NCBI GenBank assembly: GCA_016630955.3
Contig: CM049986.1
Coordinates: 806,001 to 870,000 of the forward strand
Direction of reading: 5' to 3'
Source of the DNA: Didymella arachidicola
Taxonomy: Eukaryota; Ascomycota; Dothideomycetes; Pleosporales; Didymellaceae
Length of the DNA stretch: 64,000 nucleotides
Shown here: positions 33,641 through 42,768 of the stretch, piece by piece
Numbering within the stretch: position 1 is the stretch's first letter
Layout of the letters: each line of letters begins with the position of its first letter
Position numbers and translations under genes: made by a program
Notes under the pieces: model-generated
The model's input: only the letters and a program-made list of their open reading frames with translations
The model's database searches: none
What the model was told of the DNA's origin: nothing

Positions 33641-35509
33641 TTAGGGGATGAGGAATACGTACCATTGTCCGTTCAACGGACCGCCGGCACAAGTGAATCC
33701 TTTTGATAAGCCGCACGCACCATCGAGTGTGGCAACGTTGGTAGTGGTACATGCGCTTGAAAATGGACTTTTGGCTGTGTGGATGTTAGGACCAATAGCA
33801 CAATATGCATGCGCAGATAGGGACAGAAGTGAACGTACCATCCCTGTGCACAGTAATTGACTGTGTTTCCACAATATCCAAGTGAACTGCAACAATTTTC
33901 AAAAGTGCTGCCCTAACACTTCAATCCCTTGCTCCCACCACACGTGCCGTCAGGAGACAGGCTGAGGTTTGTGCAAGCGCCAAAGGAAGCCTGGCAGCTC
34001 GCTTGACGGTGACCCGTAACGGAGCTGCAGAAGCCCGAAGAGCTACAGCAGTCGCCAAACGTCCCGAGTTCGAGTCTTTGCAGATGAACTTTTTGGTGCC
34101 ACCGCAGGATCCGTCAGAACTGGTGCTGCCTGGTGTGGGAGTCGACAGGGGACAAATGACTGTTGAACTAGCGCTTGACAGAACGTCTGCTGAAGGAGGG
34201 CAAGGAACAGTATTCGTGCAGTTGCCAGTTCGGCATTTTCCTACTTCACAGAAACTCTCACCAGTGCCGCACGTTCCTGTGATCTCGCAGCACGTGCCCC
34301 ATTTGCCGCGGGATATGGTAACAGGTTGTCGTCCTGCATGCCGCACTTCCCGTCTATGCTGTGTTGGTCAAGAAAGCCTTCATAGGCACCTGAGAAGCAT
34401 TTTCCTGCTTGGTAATCTTCTCTGTAAGCAATGTTAGTATTACTTTTTGAGAAAGAGGTACCATTGCATCCTTCCGTAGTGCGCAGCTTAAGTCTATTGG
34501 TTAGTTCAGGATACAGTGTCGCATAAGTGATCTGCTGCTGTTATGCTATCAGACTGCGATAGACAAGCATAGCCCTGTCATAGGTACAGTCATGTTAAGA
34601 TCTGTCTGTCTATTATAAGTGCTCTAATATCACATAAGATAGCGTGTCCTATCTCTTGTAGGGCTAAACACTGTCAAGAGGTTTGTGTTCCTAGCTCTTA
34701 GCGTTACTTGCTAAGGCCATAACAGGATGAAAGTGCACGCAAGGAGGCTGCAACATAGATAGAAAGGTGTAGCACGCTCACATTACTGTAGGAGCACCCT
34801 CTGCATGCATGCTGCAGGCTGCATGTTGCAGGGGTACCTTAGGAGTCGCATGCAGGCAGAGGGTACGGAGTCAGGTGTTCCAGGTTGTTAAGGCAGCTGC
34901 CGCAGGTGCTAGGCACTTACCTACTCCTTCCTCTAGTAGTGACAGATGAGAATTCTGACAGCATGTCGCTCTAATAGCATGTCGCCCTGATACTATATTG
35001 CGGGCATATCACATTAACACGCTACGCTTAAGTGACATACTTTCAATAGCATACCCTACACATGTCATCGACCCTAGGGTACGCGGTATGGTTAGATCTG
35101 GTCGCCGCATTCCCAGGTCTCTCCGTTACAGCACTGTTTGTCTAGCCCAAGGCATGTTGCATTGTTATCTTAAGGACCGCAAATACCATCTTCAGCGACA
35201 GGAAGTCATAGCCCTAATTGGTTGTCAGTATCAATTCGATGTTGGATCTGAGAGTAGAGCCTTACAGCCAGCGACACAGTAACCGGTATTGGGCTCAATC
35301 ATAGCGCACCCCTTGTCAAAAGATGGACTCAACTTAGAGAAGTTTTCGAGAGTCATGGAGTACTTAAGCGCCAACTCGGTACTGGTATAATAGTTCACAA
35401 TTGCTAATTTCGTCGTTTCGTACCTGCAAACAATGACGCTTGGTGCGCCATTCGCACCATGTGTGAAGAGGGCGAAGGTGATGGAGAGAGATGTTAGCTG
35501 CGCAAACAT
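33641..35509 (-). pseudogene. Decayed LysM plus multi-CBM18 (hevein-like) chitin-binding protein
   Basis: On the minus strand the remains begin at ATG 35509 with a signal peptide (MFAQLTSLSITFALFTHG) and a LysM-type segment (ALKYSMTLENFSKLSPSFDK, then YCVAGC). After a GTAAGG donor at about 35263, hevein-type CBM18 modules follow in order: one near 35100-35190 (DGICGP, stop, NNATC...QCC), one near 34230-34310 (GKWGTCCEITGTCGTGESFC), one near 34000-34120 (DGSCGGTKKFIC, then in another frame DCCSSSGFC), one near 33860-33950 (DGTCGGSKGLKC, stop, ENCCSSLGYCG) and a last DGACGLSKGFTCAGG near 33670-33740. At least two frameshifts and two in-frame stops break it. Both stops fit a glutamine codon changed by C-to-T. 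LysM/CBM18 proteins bind chitin and often occur in killer-toxin-like GH18 chitinases, but no GH18 domain is seen here. Confidence 0.7.
34796..34864. repeat. Inverted repeat inside the decayed chitin-binding gene
   Basis: Arms ACCCTCTGCATGCATGC (34796-34812) and GCATGCAGGCAGAGGGT (34848-34864) are complementary except at one base and are separated by 35 bp, giving a cruciform-capable sequence. It lies between LysM and CBM18 remains, in a 0.6-kb segment without chitin-binding codons that may be an inserted element. Confidence 0.6.
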
Positions 35510-35817
35510 AATTGCGCAGGTAGTAGAGCGAAGTAACAAAGTTCCTTGATGGAACTTTCAGCTTCGAATTTGCAAAGGACCAAGCGGGCACTTCCCATTG
35601 TTAATGAATTGAATTATATCTATTTGGCAGCCTTGAAATCTCTTGCATGCAACAGAAATTATCTCGCGACGAAGTCCAGAGCCGCTTTCGGATCGTGTAC
35701 GGTACCGCCGCACGTGCGCCGTGCCCTTGTATAAGTTTACCTGCATAGCACGCAAGGAGGTTTAGCTGATTGCTTAGCAGAGCCTAGCTAGTTGCTTGGC
35801 GATTCTTGGAAGTGATA

Positions 35818-36426
35818 TATCAGGCAGGTAGCTCTCTACCTGTGTTAGATGGATCCTTCCACCAAAACATTCACCCGTCTACGACGCTGAAACACAAATT
35901 TGGCTCTGGCAGAACTTCCGAATCTCCATACGCCAAGGCACAAATCACCCACAACATGACACCCGACTTGAAAGCTAAGGAGTCCATCATTCGTATGGAC
36001 CTCCTATATCGACTTCGTTGGAATTTGCGAGCCGACTTGCATGATGTCGAGATTGCAGTGGGGGCCAGCAACGAAGAGAGGCTCGTCTCACTTTTTGACC
36101 ATTCTTCCGCGGATGAGAGCCTCGCGGTGCCCGGTCTGAGCAAACTTGAGGTGGCCAGCGCGGAATGTCTCGATAAACGTGGAAACTTTTATGACGACGA
36201 TGAAGGTAGCCCGAATCTGGACAGCCATCGGCCCCCTCCCTCACTTTTCATCGAAATGAGGATGGGAGACTGTTACCGAAGTGCACGCATATGTGAACGA
36301 GAACATTGCCGAGATCAAGAAAGCTCTGCGTGGGCAATACACATCATCTGTAGACGGCATGAATTTTTTCGGCGTGTCTGGGCAGTGGGATCTCATGATG
36401 GCAACATCAGACTTTTAGTTCGTTGG
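35818..36426 (+). pseudogene. Frameshifted unknown coding remnant
   Basis: One frame (about 35806-36260) reads with protein-like composition (PDLKAKESIIRMDLLYRLRW, VEIAVGASNEERLVSLFDHS). Near 36263 the credible coding passes to the next frame (EVHAYVNENIAEIKKALRG, DGMNFFGVSGQWDLM), which ends at a TAG near 36418. The family is not recognised. A one-base shift in a real gene, or a small unseen intron, would both explain the pattern. Confidence 0.35.
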
Positions 36427-36902
36427 TACCTGAAATGGAACGCACTAAGATGGAAAATCTTTGGGCAGCTCATTTGCAACAGGCTCGCATGTATGCCAAA
36501 CAACGGAGCCGTCAATAGTTACCGAACAGGCCTCGACAAGATGGCATATTCTGAGCGCTAGGCTGCCCGAACCTGACTCGAGATATGGCTGAGAATTCCA
36601 TACCCTGAAGCGTCAGGCAACTCGTTCTCGGGCGAAATGATAAATCCTTGCAAGGCCTGGGGCTGGATGCAGAACTGGTAAATTTACCTGTGCTTTAGGT
36701 TAACTTTTTTCGCAGACTACGGGTCAATTCACTGGGGCGTGTAGGGACTACCGTGCCCGTGCACCTCGTGGGCCTGTTCAGCTCACGGACCACCCCACCA
36801 TCTTTTGCAACTCACAGAATTGAGGTTATTGAGCCACGTACAATAGCTAAATTGATATGATTTTTTGGTGCTGTGATCTATATACCTATGCGACGATGCC
36901 TG

Positions 36903-37685
36903 CTACTCATATCTTTTTAGTGGAGCAATTTTGCGGCCGCGGCTGTTGTATGTAGCCGGAGATGCTGGGGAAGGCCTATGAGCCACCCCCTGACTACGCC
37001 CAGCAGTACTACAATGCTTCTTCTTTGTTTTTAGTTGCAACTGACGTGGAGCCTTACGCTTGCCTTGGGTAGGCAATTGAGTACTTTGCTGAGCGTCGCG
37101 AGCTTGTTTTTGACGCTCTCTCTCTGCTTTCCGAGCGTCAATTGCTGCGCGTTCTTCAGCCTTCTCCTTCTCACGCCTCTCCTTGGCTTCCTCTCTCGCC
37201 ACACGCTTCTCCTGCTTTTCCTTCTCCTTGAGAAGCCTAGCCTGGTGCTGTAGCTCTTGCCTAGTCTTCTTTGCTGCCTCTTGTTCTAGGTTGTACTCCT
37301 CAATTGCAGCGTCGCGCACATCAGCTTCACGCTTTGAATGAGGACTCCACCACACAGCGCCCCCCTGCCGATTCAAGGTGTGTGAGTACAGAGGAAGTAC
37401 TTTCTGCTTTGCCTTCTTCCTCTCCTTATCCTCTATACTTTGCTTGATACCTTGTAGCTCATGTAAAATAAGCTCATTTTGAACATGGAGCTGGTGAATC
37501 TCCTGTTCTAATGCCCCAGCCTCAGCACTGCGATAATCCTTTAGTGCACTTCGAAGCAACGTCTTTGCCTTTAGCCAGTTAGGCTCAGTAGGTGCAGCAG
37601 CAGGTCTTATTTGCTCTGGAGGTGTCCTGATAGGTGAGGGTGTTGGTGTTCTGAAACGCTCAAGGATAACGTTGGCGTTAGGGGG
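36903..37685 (-). pseudogene. Pogo-like transposase, C-terminal part
   Basis: Continues the interrupted frame: immediately inside the insertion scar it reads NANVILERFRTPTPSPIR, then a long charged helical tail (EKEKQEKRVAREEAKERREK) ending SRGRKIAPLKRYE and stop. This is the usual C-terminal coiled, Lys/Arg-rich region after the DDE domain in Fot1/pogo proteins. The residues join smoothly with HPFNP of the other part, showing that no transposase codons were lost at the insertion site. Confidence 0.82.
37675..37685 (+). repeat. Target-site duplication copy 1
   Basis: GCGTTAGGGGG at the 3' border of the non-autonomous element, matching 38531-38541. The sequence includes the transposase codons that straddle the insertion and a TTAGGG core. 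Confidence 0.7.
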
Positions 37686-37686
37686 A

Positions 37687-37714
37687 TGGTTGGTTGGTTG
37701 GTTGGTTGGTTGGT
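37687..37714 (-). repeat. (CCAA)n 3' tail of the short element
   Basis: Read on +, about six TTGG/TGGT units precede TATTCATTTTACGTC. The LINE tail at 38542-38559 has about four units, followed by the near-identical TATTCATTTTTCGTC. Confidence 0.85.
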
Positions 37715-37988
37715 ATTCATTTTACGTCTAGTTGATGAGGATTAAGTCCATCATCTCGCCTCCCGAAGGGCATATACGACGTGCTAAGCTATGGAATTAC
37801 AGTGCTAACTAACACACTACCTTAGGAAGCATTTCTTGCGTACGCGGGTATTGCTACCATGCCAGAACTACAGGTCCCCCTCCAGTTGGGGAGACTGAGC
37901 AGTTTGTGTACATTAGGGTGGATCCCTTGTGTGTGTTCAAAGGCAGTGAAGTGCCGTAAGAGAGAGAAGGGAAGAGAGGGTGGGTGTA

Positions 37989-38235
37989 GAGAGCCGGTGC
38001 TCTGTCGAATCAAGGCCGTGGCTCTGCGCGAGGAGAGCCTTTGTACTAGGCTTGGTCATGCCTGTGTCGAAGGAGATAGGTGTAGTAGGAAGGCAGAGCC
38101 AGGCCATCCTTCTTCTTTATCTCTTAGAAGTCGTGGAATGTAAGGCCATGCTGGCTGCCTTGTTTGGGTGTTGAGAGCCGGTGCTCTGTCGAATCGTGCC
38201 GTGGCTCTTCGCATGGAGAGCCTTTGTGTTTAGGC
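37989..38235. repeat. Two copies of a 63-bp hairpin-bearing unit
   Basis: Units at 37989-38051 and 38173-38235, 184 bp apart, inside the non-autonomous element. Each begins GAGAGCCGGTGCTCTGTCGA and contains two short inverted repeats, AGAGC/GCTCT and GGCTCT/AGAGCC. The second stem is unchanged between copies while its 8-nt loop differs. Confidence 0.65.
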
Positions 38236-38530
38236 CTGGCAGGTGCCCATATCTTGTAAGAACAGGGAGTGGCAAAGCTGTCTCCTTGTCTTAACGGTGG
38301 TTGTGGCCTTCGACCGAACGTGTAAAACTGAGTGGCGCACGGGCCATTTTGAAAAGATTTCAGCTCAGCGAAGAGCTGAAAGACAAAACAGGGCAGCGCG
38401 TCGGCCACAACGCCTGCAGCGAAGACAGGACGTTGGAAAACAGATTTACGAAGGCATTTGAGTCGTGTTTGAACGAAAAATCGATGGAAATCGACCTTTC
38501 GCTGATCTGGAAAAGTTGATGTTCGGTGAG

Positions 38531-38541
38531 GCGTTAGGGGG
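38531..38541 (+). repeat. Target-site duplication copy 2
   Basis: GCGTTAGGGGG between the 5' end of the short element and the 3' tail of the long LINE. Its presence here shows that the second insertion used the same target copy. Confidence 0.7.
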
Positions 38542-38821
38542 ATTGGTTGGTTGGTTGGTATTCATTTTTCGTCTAGTTGATGTGGAATAAGTCCATCATC
38601 TCGCCTCCCGAAGGGCATGTACGACGTGCTAAGCTATGGAATTACAGTGCTGATACACTACCTTAGAAAGCATTTCTTGCCTGCGCGGGTATTGTTACCA
38701 TTTCAGAACTACAGCTCCCCGTCCAGTTGGGGAGGCTAAGCGATGTATGTATATTAGGGTAATTTCCTTGCATTCTGAGGCATATATGTGCCGTAGGAGA
38801 GAGAGAAAGAGAGATCGTATG

Positions 38822-38862
38822 AGTGGAGGGGGTGAAGGGGTGGAGAGGTGGAGGGGTGAAGA
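38822..38862 (+). repeat. G-rich run in the LINE 3' UTR
   Basis: A purine tract with G5, G4, G2 and G4 runs spaced by 3-8 nt, able to form a G-quadruplex on the + strand (antisense to the element). Confidence 0.5.
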
Positions 38863-38934
38863 GTGTTGCATCGATTGTGCTGGACCTAGCAGAACTAGGT
38901 GCAGGTGTTTGCTGCTGTTGCAGGGCTGCAGGAG

Positions 38935-41900
38935 CTAGCGGGGGCAGATCTTGGTGAAGTACTGTGTAAGTTTGACAAAGGCGTCAAAGGCCTCTGGCTC
39001 CTTCACTAGTGCTGCAGTGTACGCTAGGCCATCAGCCTGGCTGGATGGTAGTATTAGTGGTCGCAGCGGCCATCTGCTAAAGCTCCCGCGGGTCTTGCGG
39101 CAGAGCACGAGGTGCTCTGGCGTCTTGTCGCGCCCGCATGAGCAGCTAAGGTTTGCATCCTTGTGATTGTACATTCGGTGATACCAGGCAAAGTCCCCAT
39201 GCCTAGATTGGATGGAGAGGAGCCTGGCTAACGTGGCCCTTGGTAGGTCTAGTTCCCTTGGACTGCTGCGTGGTGCATAGTCCAAGTCCCAGCTCTTGTA
39301 CCATTTCGAGAGCTTAGTCTTCTTGTCAGACCACCAGGTCTGTTGTGTGTGTCGCAGTGTCTTGCGGGCTATCGTCTTGATGCCTGAGAGTGTAGGCAGA
39401 GCGGCTTTTCCAGTCGGGGGTGAGGGGTGCTGGGCTTCTAGGTTGGCTAATCTGTCTGCTGCCTCGTTCCCCTCAATGTCTAGGTGTCCAGGGGCCCATT
39501 TGATAGAGACGTCGTGTGTCTCCATGGCGCCATGGCACTCCAGGAAAGCCCATTGAGAGGTAGGAGGTGCGTCGCCCCTGAGGCACCAGACCACTGAGGT
39601 GCTGTCTATGCACAGCCAGATTCGGCGGGTGCGGAGCTCTGGTTGCCTTACGGTATGCTGGAGGCCTCTCCATGCTCCTACTACTTCCGCGTCGAAGACG
39701 TGCGAGGTAGGGTTGAGTGACCCGCGTCCAGTGTGCAGTTGTTTTCCGTTCTGATACACTGCAAAGCCGTAGGTAACCCGCTTTTCTCCTTCCTTTGTGT
39801 ACTGTTCAGAGCCATCTGAGAAGATAGTGACTTCTAGTGGTGAGAGCTGGGCCCACCATTCTTTAAAAGCCTTAGCTGCAGTCTTCTTGTCTAGGCTAAG
39901 CGTCGGGTCTGTTCGGCAGCCAGTCGAGTAGTGAGGGGCTGAGAGTGTAGTCCTGGGGGTCTCTGGTAGAAGAGATGCCATCTGTTGGACTTTCGTCTTG
40001 ACTCGCTGGGGTTGTCCGGTTTTTACGCCCCTGTTTACGATAGGTACTGCTGTGCGCCTAGTGAGAGGGTGGTCTGCATCTGTAGTGCGCAGGTGGGTTG
40101 CAAATCTGAGTCTGGCTTCCTCGAGTGCCACTGCTGCCGGTAGCAGTCCGGCGTCTCGGAAGAGTGCAGCTATAGGGGTTGTTCTCCACGCTGGTAGGAT
40201 GCCTCTTGCCGCTATGGCTAGTGTTTTGTCTATGGCAGCTATGTGCCACCCAATGTAAGCGCTGACCTCTTGTGGCCTGCCTGGTTTAAGTGTGTGTGGC
40301 TTTTTGGTGCGGCCTCTGTACCAGCATTCAGTTCCATACAGGAGTGATGGGTACACACAGGCAACAGTGGCCTTGCGGAGGGAGCTGGCTGGGGGTCCAT
40401 AGGTAGTCCTAGCTAGGCTGCGAATGTGATAGGCTACCTTGGCAGCTTTTGCCGTGCGCGTAGCTACATGCCGTCGGAAGGTGAGTCTGCGGTCAAACCA
40501 CACGCCTAACCAGCGCAGGGCTGGCTGACTGTGCTCTCCACCCGGGAGGATTGGATAGATCGTGAGCTGTTCATCTACGACGCAGGGAGGCGCATAGCTG
40601 CTCCGCTGTCTGGTCAGGTGGATCATTTCCTGCTTTTCTGGAGCAAAGGTAACCTTATTAGCCTCACCCCATGCTCTGATCTCCCTTAGGTCTTCTGCGA
40701 GGAGCTCGACGTTGTCGTCCATAGAGTGTGAGGCCTGGTATAGACATATGTCGTCTGCGTACCCAAACCTCCGTTCAGTGTCCATGGATAGTAGCTCTGC
40801 CAGGTACAGTGTGTACAGGACGGGTGAGAGAGGCGACCCCTGGGGTGTGCCGCAGGCAACTGCGTAGCTAGGAGTGGTGACCTGGCCAAGGCGGACTTGC
40901 ACCCTCCGGTCAGTTAGGAATGAGTCTACAAAGAGGATCGTCCTTTGTGGCCAGCCCTGTTGGGCCATCCGATGCAACAGGCGGTTCTTCAGGAGAGCGT
41001 CAAACGCGCCTTGCACATCTAGGGTGACCATAGTGACGTGCTTTCCAAGCACCCATGCTGCTTCAGTGTCGTGGGTGAACGCTGCAGTGAGGTCTGCTGC
41101 AGAGCGTTTTGGAAGCGCGCCGCCATGCTGGGGGCTGAGGATCTTGTGTGTCATGGCAGTCCATGCAATACGTCTAGCCACAGTTCGTTCGAGTCCCTTT
41201 CCAATACAAGACAGAAGCGCTATCGGTCTCCAGGAGCGGGGCGATGTCCGGTCTGTTTTCCCCACTTTCGGTATCATGGCTACCTCTGCAAGCTTCCATT
41301 GCGCCGGGAAGTGGTTGAGTTCAAGACACCGCTGGAAGATCCTTCGTACGAGTTCCCCCACCTGAGTCCAGCAGGCGCGGAGTAGTCGCACTGTAGAGCG
41401 GTCAGTACCTGGTGATGTGCTTGACACCCCTATCGTGTTTCGCTCACACTCCTCAAGTGAGATGTGTGTGCTCCACGGGAGGGTGGCTGCAGCCTCCTGG
41501 TCTGGACGCTGTCCGAGGTCATCTTCTGCTGTGTAGCGGTTGAGAACTTCCTGTCTAAGTGCCTCTGCTTTCTCCAGGGGGTCTGATATCGTTCTGTTGT
41601 TCACTTCGAGGGGAGTGTCCTGGTTCTCTGGCGTGAGCTTGTGCCAGGCAATGATCTTGAACAGGTCCTTGTCGTCTCTAGCGTTATCGATGACGTGCCT
41701 CCAGTACTGCCTCTTGGCCTGTCGGACGGTAGTCTTGAAGGCCTGTCTCTCCTCTGGTAGACTGCCAGAGCAGAGCTGTCTAGCACGTTTGTAGGCCTGG
41801 TAGGCGGTCTTGCACTCCTCGGTCCACCATGGTGCAGCGCGGCCTTCCTTGCGGTTGAGCTTGCCTGCTGCCTGTACAGAGTGCTGTATAGCCTCTGTGA

Positions 41901-42768
41901 GCAGCGTGACGCATTCTTCTAGCTGTGCTGCATCCTGTGTTGCAAGCGGGTCTGCGATGTTTTGGGCACCCATTTCTACCAGCCCAGCGAACTTAGCTAG
42001 GCTCGCCTCTGGAACTCTGTAGTGGTACTGTTCTAGTTGCGGAGTGCCTGGTGTGGAGATGGGGACAGAGGTCACTATCGTCTCATGATCTGAGCCGCTG
42101 TGCATGCTAGCATCGACAGCAGACTGGGCAAACGGGATGTTAGAGAAGGTGAGGTCAAGAACGTGACCAGCGCAGTGTGTTGGCTGCCCTGGCACACCAA
42201 TGTAGTCCATAGACGCGTTGGCAGCCCATCTAGCTAGCTCCACTCCTCCGTTGGCTGCAGTGATGGTAGGCTCAAAGGATTCGTGTCTGGCGTTAAAGTC
42301 GCCCCCGACAAGGCAGAGCTGAGGGGGTGTCAGATGTGTGACGTATTGAATGACGTCTGGGGTGTGTGGCTGTCTGTAGCAGTTGAGTATGGCGACTCCA
42401 TTTACTACCGCCCATAGCATGTCTGGGTGGTTGAGACTCTCTCTAGCCTGGTACCGTAGGTGGCGGCCTCTGCGGATGTATGTCATCACTCTAGGGCGGA
42501 CTGAGCCTGGTGTGTTGGGGCTGTCCCAGGTGCTGATAGGTGCTAGGTGCTTGAAACCAGGGTGAGTGGATGTTCTCGAGTTGGCACATGCGAAGGGCTC
42601 TTGAACACACACAACATCTATGCCCTTCTGGAAGGCCAGCTCTAGTGTTGTGATGTGCCAGGGCGAGCATCTGCCGACGTTGGCCCAGCATACACGGAGT
42701 TGTCTGCTTGGTAGACTGTGCTGTTGACGCCTGTTGTGGGCTGGTATGTTGTAGGGGTGTTCTAGCAT
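38935..42768 (-). CDS. LINE ORF2: APE endonuclease, reverse transcriptase, RNase H
   Basis: 1277 residues without a stop. Endonuclease: CWAN near 27-30, VQEP with E57, GGDFNA 155-160 and SDH 226-228. Reverse transcriptase: SWRPIALLS near 512-520, the LPKRSAADL block, VTLDVQGAFDAL, GTPQGSPLSPVL and the catalytic YADD at 670-673. RNase H: IFSDGS, the DAEV acidic residue, CIDSTSVVWCL and WAPGHLDIEGNEAADRLA at about 980-1110. A terminal Cys/His motif SCSCGRDKTPEHLVLC closes the protein. All catalytic residues that can be checked by eye are present, so the copy may be competent. ORF2 starts within the ATGCTAG overlap with ORF1. Confidence 0.93.
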   Translation of the reverse strand: MLEHPYNIPAHNRRQQHSLPSRQLRVCWANVGRCSPWHITTLELAFQKGIDVVCVQEPFACANSRTSTHPGFKHLAPISTWDSPNTPGSVRPRVMTYIRRGRHLRYQARESLNHPDMLWAVVNGVAILNCYRQPHTPDVIQYVTHLTPPQLCLVGGDFNARHESFEPTITAANGGVELARWAANASMDYIGVPGQPTHCAGHVLDLTFSNIPFAQSAVDASMHSGSDHETIVTSVPISTPGTPQLEQYHYRVPEASLAKFAGLVEMGAQNIADPLATQDAAQLEECVTLLTEAIQHSVQAAGKLNRKEGRAAPWWTEECKTAYQAYKRARQLCSGSLPEERQAFKTTVRQAKRQYWRHVIDNARDDKDLFKIIAWHKLTPENQDTPLEVNNRTISDPLEKAEALRQEVLNRYTAEDDLGQRPDQEAAATLPWSTHISLEECERNTIGVSSTSPGTDRSTVRLLRACWTQVGELVRRIFQRCLELNHFPAQWKLAEVAMIPKVGKTDRTSPRSWRPIALLSCIGKGLERTVARRIAWTAMTHKILSPQHGGALPKRSAADLTAAFTHDTEAAWVLGKHVTMVTLDVQGAFDALLKNRLLHRMAQQGWPQRTILFVDSFLTDRRVQVRLGQVTTPSYAVACGTPQGSPLSPVLYTLYLAELLSMDTERRFGYADDICLYQASHSMDDNVELLAEDLREIRAWGEANKVTFAPEKQEMIHLTRQRSSYAPPCVVDEQLTIYPILPGGEHSQPALRWLGVWFDRRLTFRRHVATRTAKAAKVAYHIRSLARTTYGPPASSLRKATVACVYPSLLYGTECWYRGRTKKPHTLKPGRPQEVSAYIGWHIAAIDKTLAIAARGILPAWRTTPIAALFRDAGLLPAAVALEEARLRFATHLRTTDADHPLTRRTAVPIVNRGVKTGQPQRVKTKVQQMASLLPETPRTTLSAPHYSTGCRTDPTLSLDKKTAAKAFKEWWAQLSPLEVTIFSDGSEQYTKEGEKRVTYGFAVYQNGKQLHTGRGSLNPTSHVFDAEVVGAWRGLQHTVRQPELRTRRIWLCIDSTSVVWCLRGDAPPTSQWAFLECHGAMETHDVSIKWAPGHLDIEGNEAADRLANLEAQHPSPPTGKAALPTLSGIKTIARKTLRHTQQTWWSDKKTKLSKWYKSWDLDYAPRSSPRELDLPRATLARLLSIQSRHGDFAWYHRMYNHKDANLSCSCGRDKTPEHLVLCRKTRGSFSRWPLRPLILPSSQADGLAYTAALVKEPEAFDAFVKLTQYFTKICPR

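Larger units (their letters stand above)
37686..38530 (-). mobile_element. Non-autonomous LINE relative, 0.84 kb
   Basis: On the minus strand it begins CACCGAACATCAACTTTT, nearly the same as the 5' end of the neighbouring LINE. Its last 290 bp or so (37686-37985) match that LINE's 3' UTR, including the CATCATCTCGCCTCCCGAAG block and the CCAA tail. The middle (about 37986-38500) is unrelated to the LINE and has no ORF. It is bordered on both sides by GCGTTAGGGGG (37675-37685 and 38531-38541), a target-site duplication. It therefore inserted by target-primed reverse transcription using the LINE machinery and is neither a 5'-truncated LINE nor a simple internal deletion visible by eye. Confidence 0.75.

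Noticed and set aside
37035..37253. Hydrophobic Leu-rich frame resembling a membrane protein on the + strand
   Set aside because: Antisense of the Lys/Glu-rich transposase tail.
37986..38500. RNA polymerase III promoter in the short element
   Set aside because: GATTCGACAGAGC on the minus strand resembles a B box only partly and no matching A box is placed correctly; not enough to call it a classical SINE.
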